Source of the DNA: Liolophura sinensis
Taxonomy: Eukaryota > Mollusca > Polyplacophora > Chitonida > Chitonidae
NCBI RefSeq assembly: GCF_032854445.1
Contig: NW_027017962.1
Coordinates: 312,001-376,000 of the forward strand
Length of the DNA stretch: 64,000 bases
Reading direction: 5' to 3'
Part shown: in pieces, positions 60,258 through 64,000 of the stretch
Position numbering within the stretch: the first letter of the stretch is position 1
Layout of the letters: the number at the start of each line of letters is the position of its first letter
Made by a program: the position numbers and the translations under genes
Notes under the pieces: model-generated
What the model was told of the DNA's origin: nothing
What the model saw: only the letters and a program-made list of their open reading frames with translations
The model's database searches: none

Positions 60258-61850
60258 TGATGCCTGTCAGTCATGTCAGAGTTCGATCCCAGCTTAGCCA
60301 ATTTGTCAGGCGATGAAAATGTTGTCAATTTCAAGGTTTTAAGTAGGCTGCTAGGCGTAGTTGGATGTTCTGATGACGAATCTGGTGTTTTTTTTCTTTC
60401 TCCGACGCACTGTTTTTTTCGCCAGTTGCTATGAAAGTGCGAAAAAGTACAATTCTAGACCATGTTTGGAGGTCACGTGACACAAAATTGCTGCAGCTGT
60501 GGAGCTGAAAATGACTGAGTGTAAAGGGCTATATGGTTACAGTAGGCGTACTGAAAATCGTTGAACTGTCGTAATGGATGTGGGAGTTGCAGGGCTTGAA
60601 AAATTGTCGAAAGGCCGATTGGCTATGTTTGGCACTTTGACGTCCCCATGTTATATGATGCATTTTAAATGCATTTGCGACTAGGATGAACACACGAACA
60701 TTGTAAGCATGCCACCAGACGTAGTTTGACGTGCTAATCATGAATTTGGGCATATTTCTTGATGGCGACGTACAGTTTTGCCGCAAATTGCGATCAAAAG
60801 GCGAAAAAGCGCAATTTTTCACTACACTGGCCGTGATCTCCCGAAACGGTTGTGGGATGACATTTAGCTATACAGTACTCTATTAGATGACGTAGTGATC
60901 TAACTACAACAGCAAACGACGTGAACATGTCAAAGTTAGCTTTGTTTTGCGCAGGCTTTGTTTTGCGCAGGCTTTGTGTTCTTTACTATACGCTAACCAG
61001 GCCAGGGTGATTGACAGACATCGCCATGTGCTGTGGTCCAGGTGTTGACTTTCTAACAACGGCCTAGATATCAGTAGAGCAGTGTGTCTGTGCATGGCAG
61101 GTCGTGGATTGAGACATGAAAGTACAAACTTTAATTGTTCTTTTGTCTATGTTTTCTCCTTCCCGTGACGCCTGTCAGTCATGTCAGAATTCGATCCCAG
61201 CTTCGGCAATTTGTCAGGCGATGAAAATGTTGTCAATTTCAATGTTTTAAATTGGCTGCTAGGCGTAGTTCGATGTTCTGATGACGAATCTGGTGGTTTT
61301 TTCCCACGCACGGTTTTGTCGCCAATTGCTATGAAAGTGTGAAAAAGTGGAATTTTCACCCATATTTGGAGGTCACGTGACAAAAAACTGCTGCAGCTGT
61401 GGAGCTGAAAATGACTAAGTGCAAAGGGTTATATGTGTACTGTAGGCGTGCGGAAAATCATGGAAGTGTGTCAATAGATGAGGGAGTTGCAGTGCTTCAA
61501 ATATTGTCCAAAGGCCGACTTGTTATATCTGGCACTTTGACGCCCCCATGTTATACGATGCATTTTAAATGCATTTGCGTCTAGGATGAAGGCACAAACA
61601 TTGTAAGCATGCTACCCGACGTAGTTTGACGTCCTGATCATGAATCTGCACTTTCTGGCGACGTGTAGTTTTACCTCAAATTGTGTTGAAAACGCGAAAA
61701 AGCGCAATTCCCACCATATTTGAAGGTCTGTTAAGAGAAAACCGTTACAGCTGTAAAGCTGAAAATTACTGAGTGCAAAGCGCTACCCATGTACTCTATG
61801 TGTGCTGAAAATCTGTGATCTGTTTCAACAAACACAGGACATATACGTTT
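60258..61850. repeat. Rearranged fragments of the array at its right edge
   Basis: Two further copies of the extra module (about 60258-60825 and 61165-61850) are separated by a piece of the common unit (about 60826-61140, with ACTGGCCGTGATCTCCCGAA and GATCTAACTACAACAGCAAA). No CTAG end is present, so this is degenerated. Confidence 0.75.
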
Positions 61851-62215
61851 TCAAGTAATGTCCAAAGGCATATTTACCACATTTGGGACAGTTACAAGCT
61901 ATGTAGTGTAATACAATGTATCGATGGGTGCGAAGAGTATGCATCATATATATGTTCTCCTATCTGTCTGGTTTGCACTGCAATAGCGATTGGCTCAACC
62001 AGTGTATCTTGTATATGTATTTCCAAAAGTTATCTTTGTTTTGCGCATGCCCATTTTTCTTTACTGTGGCCACGTTATACGTTAACTTAGTCATGTTATA
62101 CGGTCCGTGTATTATTGGATCGGCAGGGCGAATACGGTCAAAGTGCTGCCGCCACTGAAATACCATACCGAAGACACCAGACACTTCAGCCAATCATTTT
62201 ATAAGCTGACATCGG
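61851..62215. other. Unique sequence, no gene seen
   Basis: Short open frames only, with no splice-bounded or domain-containing candidate. Confidence 0.4.
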
Positions 62216-62355
62216 GCTGACGAGTCCGGTCTCCCCGCTCGAAGCTCTTAGCGCTGTGCACCATTGGAGCCAACAAGTGCTATTTTAATGCCTTTGGTAC
62301 ATTTTGACCTCGGGATGTACACTCTAACCAATAGGCCACCGAGGCGGTCCATATA
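62216..62355 (-). mobile_element. tRNA-headed SINE fragment
   Basis: The minus strand starts GGACCGCCTCGGTGGCCTAT then TGGTTAGAGTGT (A box), with GAGGTCAAAAT in the B-box position. The head resembles SINE heads rather than a tRNA gene, since the arms do not pair as a cloverleaf. Confidence 0.5.
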
Positions 62356-62564
62356 TGTTTGATAATGTGGGCACAAATTGAAAGTACATGTATTGTTTGT
62401 ACACACTTTATTTAACCTAACCGCACAAGCCTCTGTCACTGTGCTGTGTAGAAATCGAAATATTTTCCAGTATATATGTGTGTGTGTTAATGCTAGTCAA
62501 GAAAGTAAACTGTTTACTTGGTGGGGATTGTTGAAAATATACAGCAACTGAATAACACCAAAGT

Positions 62565-63583
62565 GAAAAGTACATTTTCTTTATTCAGGTAAAGTTACAT
62601 ATATAGCACAACTAGTGCCGAAAAAAAGGAGTGGGGGTGGGGGACCCGTGAACGGTTAGAAAATCGACAGAATTGAAATAGATAAATGACCATTCGAAAA
62701 TGTGAGACGACCCCGTAAGGGTGAAGTCGCATTTGAGCGCCCGCGTGACTCGCTCGGCGGGAAAGCCAGGATTGCATGCATGTCCTCAAAAGTGCAGTCT
62801 TTCCATGGTCGAACTTTCCTTGGGAGAAACAATCACTGATTAAGAGTTCTGCCCTTTGGATTTACTTTGCCATAACACAGTTATACCAATCGTACATAAA
62901 CAAGCTAAATGAAAATGACGCTTACTGAGGCTCGACGGAAAAGAACTCTTCACAGTACATGATAAAAATTAAAATGCTTCGTACTGTATAATCGCTCAAT
63001 AACGACCTTTCTCTTGGTTTATATCTTCTGTTACAAAACTTAATTCATCCTACAGTGTCGTCTCACACAACAACAAAATATAACATCAAATATTACATTC
63101 ACGGTCGAATATACCGTACAAAACATACTTGACTAATCTGCTACTACATATACGATATAAGCCGTCTTCTGTATCATCCAGGAAATATGTCGGCTATATT
63201 CGGATAAAGTGTACATTTCATTCATGAATCGACCGTGCTTTGAATTTGGTCAAAAAATACATGTCCGAAAAATTCTGTTCACAAAAATGTAATTTGGCTG
63301 TCACCCAATCCGTACATCAATGAAAATGAATATGGCTGCCTAAAAATTTAGTTTCATACTTTTCAAAAGGGTATTCAAAGGCAACATAACTGATGGATCA
63401 AAACGTATTTAACCATTTCAGCACCAATCACAAAATCACTTTTATCAGATATTTTTTATGTCATTGCATTTTATTGTACTGTACGTTAAATGATCATATA
63501 CCAAAATGTCACAAAAAGTGGGTGGCAACCATGGTGAGAGGGGTGAACCAGAGTTGAACGCCTTGGTTGCCCGCCAGAGCGAC
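62565..63583 (-). other. Possible terminal exon and 3' UTR of another minus-strand gene
   Basis: The minus strand has a pyrimidine-rich acceptor (GGATTTTTTTAG) at about 63584. It is followed by a short frame (VALAGNQGVQLWFTPLTMVA, THFL, stop near 63509) and a ~930-bp non-repetitive AT-rich stretch. GAATAAAG, a polyadenylation signal, lies at about 62578-62586. A second frame (SLWRATKAFNS) is also open, so the reading frame is uncertain. The rest of the gene would be to the right. Confidence 0.28.
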
Positions 63584-63644
63584 TAAAAAAATCCACTGTA
63601 ATTGTACTTACAAAAATCAGAGATGTCCATACTTTGGGGTATGT

Positions 63645-63865
63645 CTTTATTTACTTATTCGATTGGTGTTTACGCCGTGCTAAAGAATATTTCACTTATA
63701 CGACGGCAGCCAGCATTATGGTGGGAGGAAACCGGGCTCTAGGGAAACCCACGACCTTCTGCAGGTTGCTGTCGGACCTTTCCACTTATAGCCAGAGCTT
63801 TCCACTTACAAACAGAGAAGAAGATAGCATAAGCTGGAGTTGAACTCACAGAGATTTGTGGTATG
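63645..63865 (-). mobile_element. tRNA-headed SINE
   Basis: On the plus strand TTATTCGATTGGTGTTTACG to GGGAGGAAACCGGGCTCTAG is the reversed SINE tail and body. The reversed head contains GAGTTGAACTCACAGAGA, a B-box remnant. Confidence 0.8.
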
Positions 63866-64000
63866 TAAGGCGAATATATATATTACCTCAATTTTGAATT
63901 ACAGTTTCAGTTTCGCATACATGATGGTGTTACGGTACAGTTAGTGAAGTATCTACAAGACAGTTCATTCAGGTGTTACCACCAATAAATGTTACTATCA

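Overview
The window looks like nuclear DNA from a marine mollusc, most likely a bivalve. The reasons are spliced genes with short exons in long AT-rich introns, several copies of a tRNA-headed SINE whose tail reads CGGCGTAAAACACCAATC then (AAAT)n (I recognise this as a molluscan family), and an extreme load of minisatellites. There is no bacterial gene organisation, rRNA or CRISPR array.

The one securely identified gene is a receptor-type protein tyrosine phosphatase (RPTP) on the minus strand, between 41899 and 20235. I could chain 18 exons with matching intron phases: a transmembrane exon, a basic juxtamembrane exon, a wedge-like segment, a complete catalytic D1 domain (WPDHG loop and a CX5R signature, split by an intron as [11 protein letters not shown]) and a D2 domain to a stop codon. 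D2 keeps its cysteine, but the signature arginine is Lys and the WPD aspartate is Lys, so D2 should be a pseudophosphatase. No ectodomain exons were found.

The introns of this gene are filled with different minisatellites: 61 bp, 35 bp, 48 bp, 53 bp (two subfamilies), 15 bp and 43 bp units. The most striking is a 53-bp array at 36925-38520. Read on the minus strand, its units are copies of the 3' end of the adjacent RPTP exon (encoding [10 protein letters not shown]) plus its splice donor and the start of the intron. An exon/intron boundary has therefore seeded about 30 tandem copies of itself.

Left part (1-20 kb): minisatellites of 48, 30, 70, 31, 22, 21, 26, 34 and 25 bp, several SINEs, and weaker gene candidates. 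These are a minus-strand signal-peptide exon with a TATA box (6048-6260), a phase-compatible 51-bp exon (1726-1776), a cysteine-rich terminal exon (8923-9208) and a plus-strand 125-codon basic protein with TATA box and 5' intron (14998-15628).

Right part (44.6-61.8 kb): a head-to-tail array of 11 copies of a ~1.29-kb non-autonomous element. Its 3' end (8-bp hairpin, then ATTCTAG) resembles a Helitron. Copies are separated by (TTA)n tracts and 0-3 copies of a 30-nt hairpin module. One copy carries an extra ~0.7-kb module. The last 2 kb holds a possible terminal exon and 3' UTR of another minus-strand gene, and a SINE. A 620-bp TRIM-type LTR element with a perfect 5-bp target duplication sits inside the 53-bp array, and a perfect 62-bp palindrome lies next to the transmembrane exon.
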